64,000 nt of DNA, taken from Dyadobacter luteus. Its GTDB lineage: Bacteria > Bacteroidota > Bacteroidia > Cytophagales > Spirosomataceae. The position numbers and the translations under genes are program-made. Positions 42,642-50,984 of this stretch are shown piece after piece (the first letter of the stretch is position 1; each line of letters opens with the position of its first letter). The DNA is taken from assembly GCF_003383615.1 (NCBI RefSeq), contig NZ_QNUL01000021.1:1-64000 (forward strand), read 5' to 3'. The notes beneath the pieces were generated by a model. That model was not told where the DNA came from. It worked only from the letters and a program-made list of their open reading frames with translations, and ran no database searches.

Positions 42642-43361
42642 ATGCCGGAACCAAAATATAAACGTATACTTCTCAAACTCAGCGGAGAAGCACTTAATGG
42701 TGGCGATAAAGCCCAGGTAATTGATTTCAACATTCTTGAAATGTATGCACAGGAAATCAAAAAAATTGCAGAAGTAGGAGTACAGATTGCCATCGTTATC
42801 GGAGGTGGGAATATTTTCCGTGGTGCATCGGTTGAAAAGTCAGGAATTGACCGCGTGCAGGGTGATCACATGGGAATGCTGGCTACCGTAATCAACGGAA
42901 TGGCAATTCAGAGTTCACTTGAAAAGCATAACATGACGACACGTTTGATGTCGGCCATAAAAATGGAGCAGGTGTGTGAGCCATTGATCCGCCGCAGAGC
43001 AGTGCGCCACCTAGAAAAAGGCCGTGTTGTTATTTTCGGAGCAGGAACAGGTAATCCTTATTTCACTACAGATACTACAGCCGGATTGAGAGCTATTGAG
43101 TCGGAAGCTGAGGTAGTGTTGAAGGGAACAAGAGTAGATGGTGTTTATACTGCTGATCCTGAAAAAGATCCTACTGCGGTGAAATATAATCAACTGAGTT
43201 TTGATGAAGCTTTGTCTAAAAATCTTAAGATTATGGATTTGACAGCATTCACGCTTTGCAAAGAAAATAATGTACCGATTATCGTTTTTGATATGAACAA
43301 GTCGGGTAACCTGTATAATCTGGTAATGGGTGAAGAGGTTGGTACATTGATATCGAATTAG
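42642..43361 (+). CDS. pyrH: Uridylate kinase
   Basis: PyrH phosphorylates UMP to UDP in pyrimidine nucleotide synthesis; it is a hexameric amino-acid-kinase-fold enzyme. The 239 residues begin MPEPKYKRILLKLSGEALNG with the ATP-binding Lys and Gly, followed by IAIVIGGGNIFRGA, the UMP-contact ADHMG-like GDHMGMLATVINGMA, VIFGAGTGNPYFTTDT and VLKGTRVDGVYTADP. The start at 42642 is set by family length and by the promoter; an in-frame TTG ten codons earlier is rejected. frr follows after 23 bases, a common pairing. Confidence 0.97.
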   Translation: MPEPKYKRILLKLSGEALNGGDKAQVIDFNILEMYAQEIKKIAEVGVQIAIVIGGGNIFRGASVEKSGIDRVQGDHMGMLATVINGMAIQSSLEKHNMTTRLMSAIKMEQVCEPLIRRRAVRHLEKGRVVIFGAGTGNPYFTTDTTAGLRAIESEAEVVLKGTRVDGVYTADPEKDPTAVKYNQLSFDEALSKNLKIMDLTAFTLCKENNVPIIVFDMNKSGNLYNLVMGEEVGTLISN

Positions 43362-43384
43362 TAGAAAATATCCAGTTTAAATTT

Positions 43385-43945
43385 ATGGAAGAAATAGAAT
43401 TATATCTCGAAGACGCTCGTGATACTATGGAAGGGGCTATTAAGCACCTTATTATCGAACTAGGCAAGATACGTGCCGGAAAAGCTTCTCCTCAAATGTT
43501 GGAAGGCCTTCAGATCGACTACTATGGATCAATGACGCCTATTCAGAACGTGGCTACGATCAATACGCCGGATGCAAGAACTATTGCGATCCGACCATTT
43601 GAAAAGAAAATCATTAACGATATAGAGAAAGCAATCCGCAACGGTAATTTGGGTTTTGCTCCTTCTAATGATGGAGAGATGATCCGTATTTCAGTTCCGC
43701 CGTTGAACGAGGAGCGTCGTCGTGAGTTGGCTAAAAGAGCGAAAGGAGAAATCGAAACGGCGAAAATCAATATCAGAAATATCCGCCAGGATGCCAACAA
43801 CTCGCTACGCAAGCTAACGAAAGAAGGTGTTTCCGAAGATCTTGTAAAGCAAAGCGAGGAACGCGTTCAGAAACTAACAGACGGATACGTGGTTAAAGTA
43901 GAGCAAATTTATGCTATGAAGGAAAAGGAAATCATGGAAGTGTAG
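43385..43945 (+). CDS. frr: Ribosome recycling factor
   Basis: Frr splits the post-termination ribosome together with EF-G. The 186-residue protein shows the family form of a long three-helix bundle with a small beta domain: MEGAIKHLIIELGKIRAGKA with the conserved Arg-Ala-Gly, DYYGSMTPIQNVATINTPDA, and PPLNEERRRELAKRAKGEIE, then RNIRQDANNSLRKLTKEG. Length is typical. It lies 23 bases after pyrH and ends at a strong terminator, so pyrH-frr is a two-gene unit. Confidence 0.98.
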   Translation: MEEIELYLEDARDTMEGAIKHLIIELGKIRAGKASPQMLEGLQIDYYGSMTPIQNVATINTPDARTIAIRPFEKKIINDIEKAIRNGNLGFAPSNDGEMIRISVPPLNEERRRELAKRAKGEIETAKINIRNIRQDANNSLRKLTKEGVSEDLVKQSEERVQKLTDGYVVKVEQIYAMKEKEIMEV

Positions 43946-43967
43946 GTTGCATTTATCGTATTTATAT

Positions 43968-43998
43968 AAAAAATCCCGCCTTCACAGCGGGATTTTTT
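43968..43998. terminator. Bidirectional terminator between frr and UXS genes
   Basis: AAAAAATCCCGC pairs perfectly with GCGGGATTTTTT around CTTCACA. The flanking genes are convergent. Confidence 0.93.
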
Positions 43999-44011
43999 AT
44001 TGCCTTCATTT

Positions 44012-45004
44012 TTATTTTCCTCCTGAAAATCCTTCGAATCCGCGGTGATTTGCTTCCTCGTAAAGTCTGTCGTTTGGTAGGCTACGGAAGTAGTCGTATG
44101 TGATACGAAGTCCTTCTTCACGGGAAACTTTTGGTTCCCAACCAAGTATTTCTTTCGCTTTTGTAATATCCGGTTGACGTTGTTTCGGATCATCCTGAGG
44201 AAGATCTTTATAAACCACTTTTTGGTCTGTTCCGGTCAATGCAATGATTTCTTCTGCAAATTCCTTAATCGTGATTTCACCAGGATTTCCGATGTTTACA
44301 GGCAGGGCGTAATCGCTCATTAACAGTCTGTAAATTCCTTCAACCAAATCATCCACATAGCAGAATGCGCGAGTTTGAGAACCATCTCCAAAAATGGTGA
44401 TGTCTTCTCCACGCAACGCCTGACCGATGAATGCAGGAAGTACGCGTCCGTCATTGAGTCGCATTCTCGGACCATAGGTATTGAAAATACGTACAATACG
44501 TGTTTCCAGATTGTGGTAGCGGTGATAAGCCATCGTAATCGCTTCCTGGTAACGTTTTGCTTCATCGTAGCATCCACGTGGCCCAATCGGGTTTACGTGT
44601 CCCCAGTAATCTTCAGTTTGCGGATGTACCAATGGATCACCGTACACTTCAGATGTAGAAGCGATGATAAAACGTGCATTTTTAACCCTTGCCAAGCCAA
44701 GCAGGTTGTGCGTACCCATCGCACCTACTTTCAATGTCTGAATAGGGATTTTCAGGTAGTCAATCGGGCTGGCTGGTGATGCAAAGTGCATGATATAATC
44801 CAGTTCTCCCGGAATATGCACAAATTTGGTCACATCGTGGTGGTTGAACTCAAAGTTAGGATTGGGCATCAGATGCTCAATATTACGCATGTCACCGGTG
44901 ATAAGATTATCCATCCCGATTACATACATACCCTCTTTCAAGAATCGTTCACAGAGATGGGAACCTAAAAAGCCCGCAGCTCCTGTTATTAATACACGCT
45001 TCAT
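44012..45004 (-). CDS. UDP-glucuronate decarboxylase (UDP-xylose synthase type)
   Basis: The 330-residue protein is an extended short-chain dehydrogenase/reductase that makes UDP-xylose from UDP-glucuronate. It opens MKRVLITGAAGFLGSHLCER with the NAD-binding GxxGxxG, has MHFASPASPIDYLKIP (typical of UXS), STSEVYGDPLVHPQTEDYWG and the catalytic Tyr and Lys in GCYDEAKRYQE, then FNTYGPRMRLNDGRVLPAF. The preceding gene on the same strand makes UDP-glucuronate (UDP-glucose dehydrogenase, 39 bases away), so the pair should run UDP-glucose to UDP-xylose for surface polysaccharide or glycan. Confidence 0.93.
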   Translation of the reverse strand: MKRVLITGAAGFLGSHLCERFLKEGMYVIGMDNLITGDMRNIEHLMPNPNFEFNHHDVTKFVHIPGELDYIMHFASPASPIDYLKIPIQTLKVGAMGTHNLLGLARVKNARFIIASTSEVYGDPLVHPQTEDYWGHVNPIGPRGCYDEAKRYQEAITMAYHRYHNLETRIVRIFNTYGPRMRLNDGRVLPAFIGQALRGEDITIFGDGSQTRAFCYVDDLVEGIYRLLMSDYALPVNIGNPGEITIKEFAEEIIALTGTDQKVVYKDLPQDDPKQRQPDITKAKEILGWEPKVSREEGLRITYDYFRSLPNDRLYEEANHRGFEGFSGGK

Positions 45005-45043
45005 TAATAGTGAGATGATTAAATGAAAATTATTTTAGAATGT

Positions 45044-46360
45044 TCAGGCTGGAACAACTTTTTCGCGTCCGATGCTGTAATAAGTATAACCCATCTCGCG
45101 CATTTGTTCCAGTTCATATAAGTTTCTGCCGTCGAAAACTACTTTATTTTTAAGAAGTTTAGCCATTTTATCAAATTCCGGCGTGCGGAACTGAGGCCAC
45201 TCTGTAAAGATCATCAATGCATCCGCATCATCCAGGGCAGCATATGGCGTGTGGCAGAAAGTAATTTTATCTCCCAGTATTTCCTTCACGTTGTTCATCG
45301 CTTCAGGATCATAGGCTGTGATGGTTGCACCTGCTTCAAGTAGCGCTTCTATGTTTTCCAATGCAGGAGCTTCACGGATATCATCAGTGTAGGGTTTAAA
45401 AGCAAGTCCCCAGACCGCTATTGTTTTTCCTTTAAGATCTCCGCCGAAGTAATTGTTGACCATTGGAAGCAATTTTTTCTTCTGATCGTAATTAACATCC
45501 ATTACAGATTTCAGAATACGGAAATCGTAGTCATAATCTTCGGATGTTTTAGCAAGCGCCTGTACATCTTTTGGAAAGCAGCTTCCTCCGTAACCAATAC
45601 CTGCAAAAAGGAATCGCTTACCAATGCGGCTGTCTGTACCGATACCACGACGAATATCGTCGACATTGGCACCTACTTTTTCACAAAGATTAGCAATTTC
45701 ATTCATGAAGGTAATCTTCATCGCAAGGAATGAATTGGCTGCATACTTGGTCATTTCCGCTGAGCGCTCATCCATGAAGATGACCGGATTGCCCTGACGA
45801 ACAAGTGGAGCATACAACTTTTCCATCACTTTCTTCGCCTTCTCAGAAGTGGTCCCTACCACAACGCGGTCAGGTTTCATAAAGTCTTCAACAGCAACTC
45901 CTTCTCTCAGGAATTCCGGATTGGAAACTACATCGAAATCAACTTTTATATTCTTAACAATAGCAGCGTGTACCTTTTCTGCAGTTCCTACGGGTACTGT
46001 ACTTTTATCTATGATCACAGCATAATGATCAAGAATATGTCCGAGATCGTCAGCCACTTTAAGAATGTATTTCAAATCTGCAGATCCGTCCTCTCCCGGA
46101 GGAGTAGGTAATGCCAGGAAAATAACCTCAGCATCCTGAATACCCTCTGCCAGATTGGTAGTAAACTGAAGACGTCCTTCAGCCACGTTACGGTCAAAAA
46201 GAACATCCAATCCAGGTTCGTAGATAGGAATGTCGCCTTTTTGCAACCTTTCCACTTTTCTTACATCAATATCAACGCATGTAACCTGATTACCCGTTTC
46301 CGCAAAGCATGTTCCGGTAACCAATCCCACATAGCCTGTTCCTACAACGGCAATTTTCAT
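45044..46360 (-). CDS. ugd: UDP-glucose 6-dehydrogenase
   Basis: The 438-residue protein oxidises UDP-glucose to UDP-glucuronate with two NAD. It begins MKIAVVGTGYVGLVTGTCFA with the Rossmann motif; later parts are IDKSTVPVGTAEKV, SNPEFLREGVAVEDF, the catalytic Cys in GYGGSCFPKDVQAL, and VWGLAFKPYTDDIREAP. The frame is open further upstream to 46483, but that part does not match the family, so ATG 46360 is used. It is followed after 39 bases by the UXS gene. The pair probably supplies UDP-GlcA and UDP-xylose for exopolysaccharide or protein glycosylation. Confidence 0.96.
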   Translation of the reverse strand: MKIAVVGTGYVGLVTGTCFAETGNQVTCVDIDVRKVERLQKGDIPIYEPGLDVLFDRNVAEGRLQFTTNLAEGIQDAEVIFLALPTPPGEDGSADLKYILKVADDLGHILDHYAVIIDKSTVPVGTAEKVHAAIVKNIKVDFDVVSNPEFLREGVAVEDFMKPDRVVVGTTSEKAKKVMEKLYAPLVRQGNPVIFMDERSAEMTKYAANSFLAMKITFMNEIANLCEKVGANVDDIRRGIGTDSRIGKRFLFAGIGYGGSCFPKDVQALAKTSEDYDYDFRILKSVMDVNYDQKKKLLPMVNNYFGGDLKGKTIAVWGLAFKPYTDDIREAPALENIEALLEAGATITAYDPEAMNNVKEILGDKITFCHTPYAALDDADALMIFTEWPQFRTPEFDKMAKLLKNKVVFDGRNLYELEQMREMGYTYYSIGREKVVPA

Positions 46361-46563
46361 AAATGTGTTTAAAGTATATAGTTGTGATGGAATCTCAAAA
46401 GAACGACAGATTGTATTTAACCAAGTCCGATTCCCAGAGTATCGGGCAAAAGTAATTTTTTTAGGCGAATCAGTACCCGACATTTTCTGATTTGTTTTCG
46501 TATGGTCGGTGAAATATGTTTATTTCTTCTTATTATTGAATATATCAAATTGAAATCATCAAC

Positions 46564-47730
46564 ATGACACAGCATACACATTCAGAAATCGAAGACCAGA
46601 GACAGGAAGCATGTAAGCTCATAGAAGAAACAATACATGACTTTGCTACCAGATATATAACACCATTTGTACGTGAATGGGATGACTCTCAATTTTTTCC
46701 TAAACAGGTTTTTAATCAATTAGGAGAATTGGGATTAATGGGCATGCTGGTTCCTGAAAACTATAGCGGAGCCGGACTTGGTTACCGTGAATATGTTACG
46801 GCTATTGTAGCATTGTCTAAGGTAGATCCATCCGTTGGTCTCTCTATGGCAGCGCATAACTCTTTATGTACCAATCATATATTGATTTTCGGGTCGGATG
46901 AACAAAAGGATAAGTACCTTCCTTTACTCGCAACAGGGAAATGGATTGGAGCTTGGGGACTTACTGAGCCCAATACCGGTTCGGATGCAGGAAATATGAG
47001 AACTGTTGCCGTGAAGGATGGAAATGATTGGGTAATCAACGGTTCCAAAAATTTTATTACCAATGGGAAAAGCGGCGATGTAGCTGTCGTGATCACCCGA
47101 ACCGGTGAGCCTGGTGATAAGCATGGTGCTACTGCTTTTATTATTGAACATGGTACGCCGGGGTTTTCTTCCGGAAGAAAGGAGGATAAGCTGGGAATGA
47201 GAGCATCTGAGACCGTCGAACTGATATTTCAGGATTGCAGGGTATCGGATAGTCAGCGAATAGGAGAAATCGGAGATGGGTTTATTCAATCACTGAAAGT
47301 ATTGGATGGCGGCCGTATTTCCATTGCAGCTTTGGGAGTTGGGACTGCACAAGGCGCTTATGAAGCTGCTTTGGCTTACTCCAAACAGCGGGAGCAATTC
47401 GGAAAGGCGATAGCGGGGTTCCAGGGAATACAGTTCAAACTGGCAGATATGTTTACCGATATTCAGGCTTCTTCTTTGCTTACCTATCATGCTGCTGCAC
47501 TCAAGGACAAGGGTGAAAAGGTAACGCTGCACAGTGCGGTAGCGAAATATCACTCATCGGAGACGGCTGTGAGAGTCGCAAACGACGCAGTACAAATATT
47601 CGGTGGCTACGGCTTTACAAAAGATTATCCGGTTGAGAAATTCTATCGGGACAGCAAACTTTGTACAATAGGAGAGGGAACAAGCGAAATTCAGAAGATG
47701 GTCATTTCCAAAGAAATACTGAATGGGTAG
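46564..47730 (+). CDS. Acyl-CoA dehydrogenase
   Basis: The 388-residue flavoenzyme introduces the first double bond in fatty-acyl or branched-chain acyl-CoA degradation. FAD and substrate parts are GAWGLTEPNTGSDAGNMRT, WVINGSKNFITNG, LGMRASETVELIFQDCRV and KQREQFGKAIAGFQGIQFKL; the catalytic Glu region is YPVEKFYRDSK with LCTIGEGTSEIQ. This layout is the general ACAD form (short- or branched-chain). No electron-transfer flavoprotein gene is near. It is divergent from ugd with about 200 bases between and is followed by the stomatin-like gene. Confidence 0.94.
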   Translation: MTQHTHSEIEDQRQEACKLIEETIHDFATRYITPFVREWDDSQFFPKQVFNQLGELGLMGMLVPENYSGAGLGYREYVTAIVALSKVDPSVGLSMAAHNSLCTNHILIFGSDEQKDKYLPLLATGKWIGAWGLTEPNTGSDAGNMRTVAVKDGNDWVINGSKNFITNGKSGDVAVVITRTGEPGDKHGATAFIIEHGTPGFSSGRKEDKLGMRASETVELIFQDCRVSDSQRIGEIGDGFIQSLKVLDGGRISIAALGVGTAQGAYEAALAYSKQREQFGKAIAGFQGIQFKLADMFTDIQASSLLTYHAAALKDKGEKVTLHSAVAKYHSSETAVRVANDAVQIFGGYGFTKDYPVEKFYRDSKLCTIGEGTSEIQKMVISKEILNG

Positions 47731-47852
47731 GCGGTTAGCCATTCATCACCCTATTGAGCCGACGAGCGGTGTAAGCTGCTCGTTGGTACCACAAAACTAG
47801 GAACAGAGGGCCGCTGTGGCTATTTTCGCAAGAAACCATAATCCGGCTAACT

Positions 47853-48764
47853 ATGACTCCGTTAATTGTACTTCTTGTTCTTGTCGTCATTACCGTGCTA
47901 ATGACCGTAAAAGTGGTTCCACAACAAACGGCCTATATCCTCGAACGTTTGGGTAAGTTTTATGCTGTACTTCAGCCCGGGATCAACTTCATCATTCCTT
48001 TTTTTGACAGGATTGCATACAAATATACATTGAAGGAGTCTGCTGTAGATATCCCTGAGCAGATCTGTATCACCCGCGATAACGTCCAGGTACGCATGGA
48101 TGGTGTAATCTTTATTCAGGTGATTGATCCGAAAAAAGCTGCATACGGAATTGCAGATTATACCTTCGCTGTAACGCAACTTGCGCAGACTACCATGAGA
48201 AGTGAGATTGGTAAGCTGGATCTTGATAAAACATTTGAAGAACGTATGACCATCAACCGTGCTGTGGTGGAAAGTATTGACGAGGCAGCGATAGGTTGGG
48301 GTGTGAAAGTCCTTCGTTATGAAATTAAAAACATTACTCCGCCGCAAAGTGTACTGAATGCGATGGAAAAACAGATGCAGGCTGAACGTGAACGTCGTGC
48401 TGTGATTCTGCAGTCAGATGGTGAAAAGCAGGCAGCGATTAATGTTGCTGAAGGACAAAAACAGAAAGTTGTTCTTGAATCCGAAGGTTTGCGGTTAAGA
48501 CAAATCAATGAGGCGGAAGGTGAAGCGGCTGCATTGAGATCGGTGGCAGAGGCAACAGCTGAGAGTATCAGGCTTGTTGCAGAAGCGATACAAAGAGAGG
48601 GGGGAGCTGAGGCGGTTCAGCTTAAAGTAGCAGAGAACTATATTGAGCAGTTTGGTAAAGTAGCCAAGGCAGGTAACACGCTAATTCTTCCTGCGAACCT
48701 GGCAGATATGGGCTCCCTGGTGGCCTCTGCACTCACCGTTGTTAAGTCTACAGAAAAGAAATAG
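47853..48764 (+). CDS. SPFH/band-7 stomatin-like protein (paraslipin)
   Basis: The 303-residue protein has one N-terminal membrane anchor (PLIVLLVLVVITVLMTVKVV), an SPFH domain (about 25-170, QQTAYILERLGKFYAVLQPG, IPFFDRIAYKYTLKE, then MTINRAVVESIDEAAIGWGV) and a long coiled coil (MEKQMQAERERRAVILQSDG). It forms oligomeric membrane rings in flotillin-like microdomains. The NfeD gene follows after three bases, the usual partner arrangement in bacteria and archaea. Members of this paraslipin/QmcA group are thought to organise membrane proteins and assist proteases. Confidence 0.94.
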   Translation: MTPLIVLLVLVVITVLMTVKVVPQQTAYILERLGKFYAVLQPGINFIIPFFDRIAYKYTLKESAVDIPEQICITRDNVQVRMDGVIFIQVIDPKKAAYGIADYTFAVTQLAQTTMRSEIGKLDLDKTFEERMTINRAVVESIDEAAIGWGVKVLRYEIKNITPPQSVLNAMEKQMQAERERRAVILQSDGEKQAAINVAEGQKQKVVLESEGLRLRQINEAEGEAAALRSVAEATAESIRLVAEAIQREGGAEAVQLKVAENYIEQFGKVAKAGNTLILPANLADMGSLVASALTVVKSTEKK

Positions 48765-48767
48765 GAT

Positions 48768-49208
48768 ATGGATTTGTCGCTTGCCCAAATATGGCTGATC
48801 ATAGGTTTGGTGATGCTTTTAGCAGAGCTTGTCAGCGTATTGCTTGTCTTTATATTTTTTGCAATCGGAGCACTTCTGACGGCTTTGCTGGCCAGCTTTG
48901 GTATTCTGCCCGACATTGAAACGCAGATTATAGCATTTTCGGCTATTTCTATTATATCAATGCTGATCCTTCGCAAGCAAGCCAGAAAGTTGCTCGATAA
49001 CCGCGGCAAACATCATGAATACAATGAGTTCGTTGGAGAGACAGCACTGGTAATCAGAGATATTCCTGTAAGCGGACAAGGGAAAATATATTACCGTGGA
49101 GCAGAATGGAAGGCTATATCATCAGATAATGAAATCATCACTGCCGGCAGTAAGGTAGTCATCAAGCAGACAGATGGCATTGTTTTGATCGTGGAAGAAT
49201 CGATCTAA
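48768..49208 (+). CDS. NfeD-like membrane protein
   Basis: The 146-residue protein has about three membrane helices (LAQIWLIIGLVMLLAELVSV, VFIFFAIGALLTALLASFGI, IIAFSAISIISMLIL) and a C-terminal OB-fold domain (about 80-146: VGETALVIRDIPVSGQGKIY, GAEWKAISSDNEIITAGSKV). It is the short NfeD form (YbbK-like), without the serine-protease part of long NfeD. Three bases separate it from the stomatin-like gene, with which it is expected to form a membrane complex. A bidirectional terminator follows. Confidence 0.93.
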   Translation: MDLSLAQIWLIIGLVMLLAELVSVLLVFIFFAIGALLTALLASFGILPDIETQIIAFSAISIISMLILRKQARKLLDNRGKHHEYNEFVGETALVIRDIPVSGQGKIYYRGAEWKAISSDNEIITAGSKVVIKQTDGIVLIVEESI

Positions 49209-49233
49209 GAAATTTTCATCAGCAATAGAAAAA

Positions 49234-49276
49234 GGAGCCGGGCAATATCATTTTGCTCCGGCTCCCTCTCTTTTTT
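49234..49276. terminator. Bidirectional terminator between NfeD and phosphatase genes
   Basis: GGAGCCGG pairs with CCGGCTCC and inner GCAA with TTGC; an A-run precedes, and a T-rich run (CTCTCTTTTTT) follows. The neighbouring genes are convergent. Confidence 0.85.
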
Positions 49277-49285
49277 ACTATATGC

Positions 49286-50941
49286 TTATTTTTTTAGCGC
49301 TTCCTGAACTGGTACTCCTATATTTCCGCTGGCAGGAAGAATATGCAGCAATGATGCTACTGTAGGAGCGATGTCCGATACGGATGTTCTTTTCAATGTT
49401 TCACCTTTATTGACACCCCAACCAAACATGACGAAAGGTACCTGGGTGTCATAGTTGTATGGCGTTCCGTGTGATGTACCTGTTGAGCTGCCATAAAACC
49501 ATCCAGGCTCTGAAATGATCTGGATATCACCACTTCTTTTAGCATGCACGTTGTTTTTGAATAGCTCCAGCTGATAGGTGTTCAAAGATGCCTTGCCCAT
49601 GTCGGTCAGGTCAAGCACATCGGCAATACCCGGAACTTTAAGCAATGCATTTCTGAGAACGGAATAAAGATCGGCTACTTTCAGTTTCTTCTTTCTCAAT
49701 AGATTGTGGTCGAAATAAAGCTGGTTATTGTCCGTAGCGATAACATATTTATCCTCTCCGAAAGCTTCACTCAAAGAGTTTTTAACAGCAGCTGTTACCA
49801 ATTTACGGTCTACCAGTCCTGCTGGTAACTTATGCTCTTTGGCAAATCCCGGTACATCCACAACACCATGATCGGCTGTCAGGAAAACAGTATATTCACC
49901 TTTACCTACATGCCCGTCCAGGAAATTGAAAAGGTCAGCAAATTCACGATCCAGACGAAGAAAGTCATCCTGCTGTTCCACCGCATTCGGTCCTACGCTA
50001 TGTCCGATTTTATCAGGTGTAGAAAAACTGATTGCCAGAAAGTCAGTATCCTTCCCTTTTCCAAGATTTTCACCTTTTACTGCAGCAATCGCCATTTCTT
50101 TGGTAATTGTATTTCCCCATGGCGTATTGGTTACTACACCAAAAGCGTCACCCGCCAGGCCGGCAAGTTCATATGGGAATACCGGTTTGGCAGCACCCGG
50201 TAATTTTCCTTCCCAAGGCACATCGTCAGGGGAACTTTGGGTATACTGATCAGCCGGAAGTAAGAGCTGCCATCCTTTTTTAAGATATTCCGATGGCATT
50301 TTTTTCGCATTGTAATCTTTCGCCCATTGAGGAAGATCGTTCATATAATAGGTGCTGGTTACCCAGTTGCCTGTTTTTGAATCAAACCAGTAGGCGCCAT
50401 TGGCAGTGTGCCCACCCGGAAGTATCGCTCCGCGGTCCTTAATAGAAACGCTGATGGTTTTATTGCGGAAATTCGTTGCAATACGTAACTGATCAGATAC
50501 GGTGCTTACCAGAAGATTGCGTGGCGACATTTTTCCTACGCTGCCATTACTACTGCCGACAGTTGTAACAGTACTGTCTTCCACACAGTAAACACCACGA
50601 TCTGAGATCTTGTCATGCCAGTCATTTCCGACAATACCATTGATAGCCGGAACGGAGCCTGTGTAAACTGATGCGTGCCCGGCAGCAGTTACGGTGATAG
50701 CGTAGCTGTAATGATTGTTTCTGCAATTGAACCCTTCATTCATCATGCGTTTAAAACCGCCTTCTACGTATTGGTCATAATAGCGATACAAATAATCGTA
50801 GCGCATCTGATCCACAACTATACCAACCACTAGCTTAGGACGTGCTAATGCAGTCGGCTTGGCAACTGTTTTCTTTACCGTTTGCGCCTGCACATTACAG
50901 AATAAAAATGCACCTGCGACAAATAGGGATAGTTTTTTCAC
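49286..50941 (-). CDS. PafA-like alkaline phosphatase family protein (copy 1)
   Basis: The 551-residue exported protein is of the alkaline phosphatase / nucleotide pyrophosphatase superfamily, close to the PafA phosphomonoesterase of Bacteroidota. Signal: MKKLSLFVAGAFLFCNVQAQ. Metal and catalytic sites: D44 (IVVDQMRYDYLYRYYD), Thr nucleophile T85 (ITVTAAGHASVYTG), N106 (GIVGNDW), the Lys-Arg pair in SIKDRGAILPGGH, and FSTPDKIGHSVGP, LTADHGVVDVP and GTSHGTPYNYDTQVP with Zn His/Asp. It should free phosphate from organic phosphates in the periplasm. The next gene upstream is a close paralog; the two are 43 bases apart, so likely one transcript. Confidence 0.9.
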   Translation of the reverse strand: MKKLSLFVAGAFLFCNVQAQTVKKTVAKPTALARPKLVVGIVVDQMRYDYLYRYYDQYVEGGFKRMMNEGFNCRNNHYSYAITVTAAGHASVYTGSVPAINGIVGNDWHDKISDRGVYCVEDSTVTTVGSSNGSVGKMSPRNLLVSTVSDQLRIATNFRNKTISVSIKDRGAILPGGHTANGAYWFDSKTGNWVTSTYYMNDLPQWAKDYNAKKMPSEYLKKGWQLLLPADQYTQSSPDDVPWEGKLPGAAKPVFPYELAGLAGDAFGVVTNTPWGNTITKEMAIAAVKGENLGKGKDTDFLAISFSTPDKIGHSVGPNAVEQQDDFLRLDREFADLFNFLDGHVGKGEYTVFLTADHGVVDVPGFAKEHKLPAGLVDRKLVTAAVKNSLSEAFGEDKYVIATDNNQLYFDHNLLRKKKLKVADLYSVLRNALLKVPGIADVLDLTDMGKASLNTYQLELFKNNVHAKRSGDIQIISEPGWFYGSSTGTSHGTPYNYDTQVPFVMFGWGVNKGETLKRTSVSDIAPTVASLLHILPASGNIGVPVQEALKK

Positions 50942-50984
50942 AATTCAGGTTTTAGGTTTAAAATAAAAAATATCAGATTGGCTA

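Noticed and set aside
46361..46483. Upstream extension of the UDP-glucose dehydrogenase gene by 41 codons
   Set aside because: The Rossmann start MKIAVVGTGYVG at 46360 is the normal N-terminus; the extension has no family likeness.
47759..47786. Hairpin CCGACGAGC/GCTCGTTGG after the acyl-CoA dehydrogenase gene as a terminator
   Set aside because: The stem is good, but no T-run follows in either direction, so termination is not supported.
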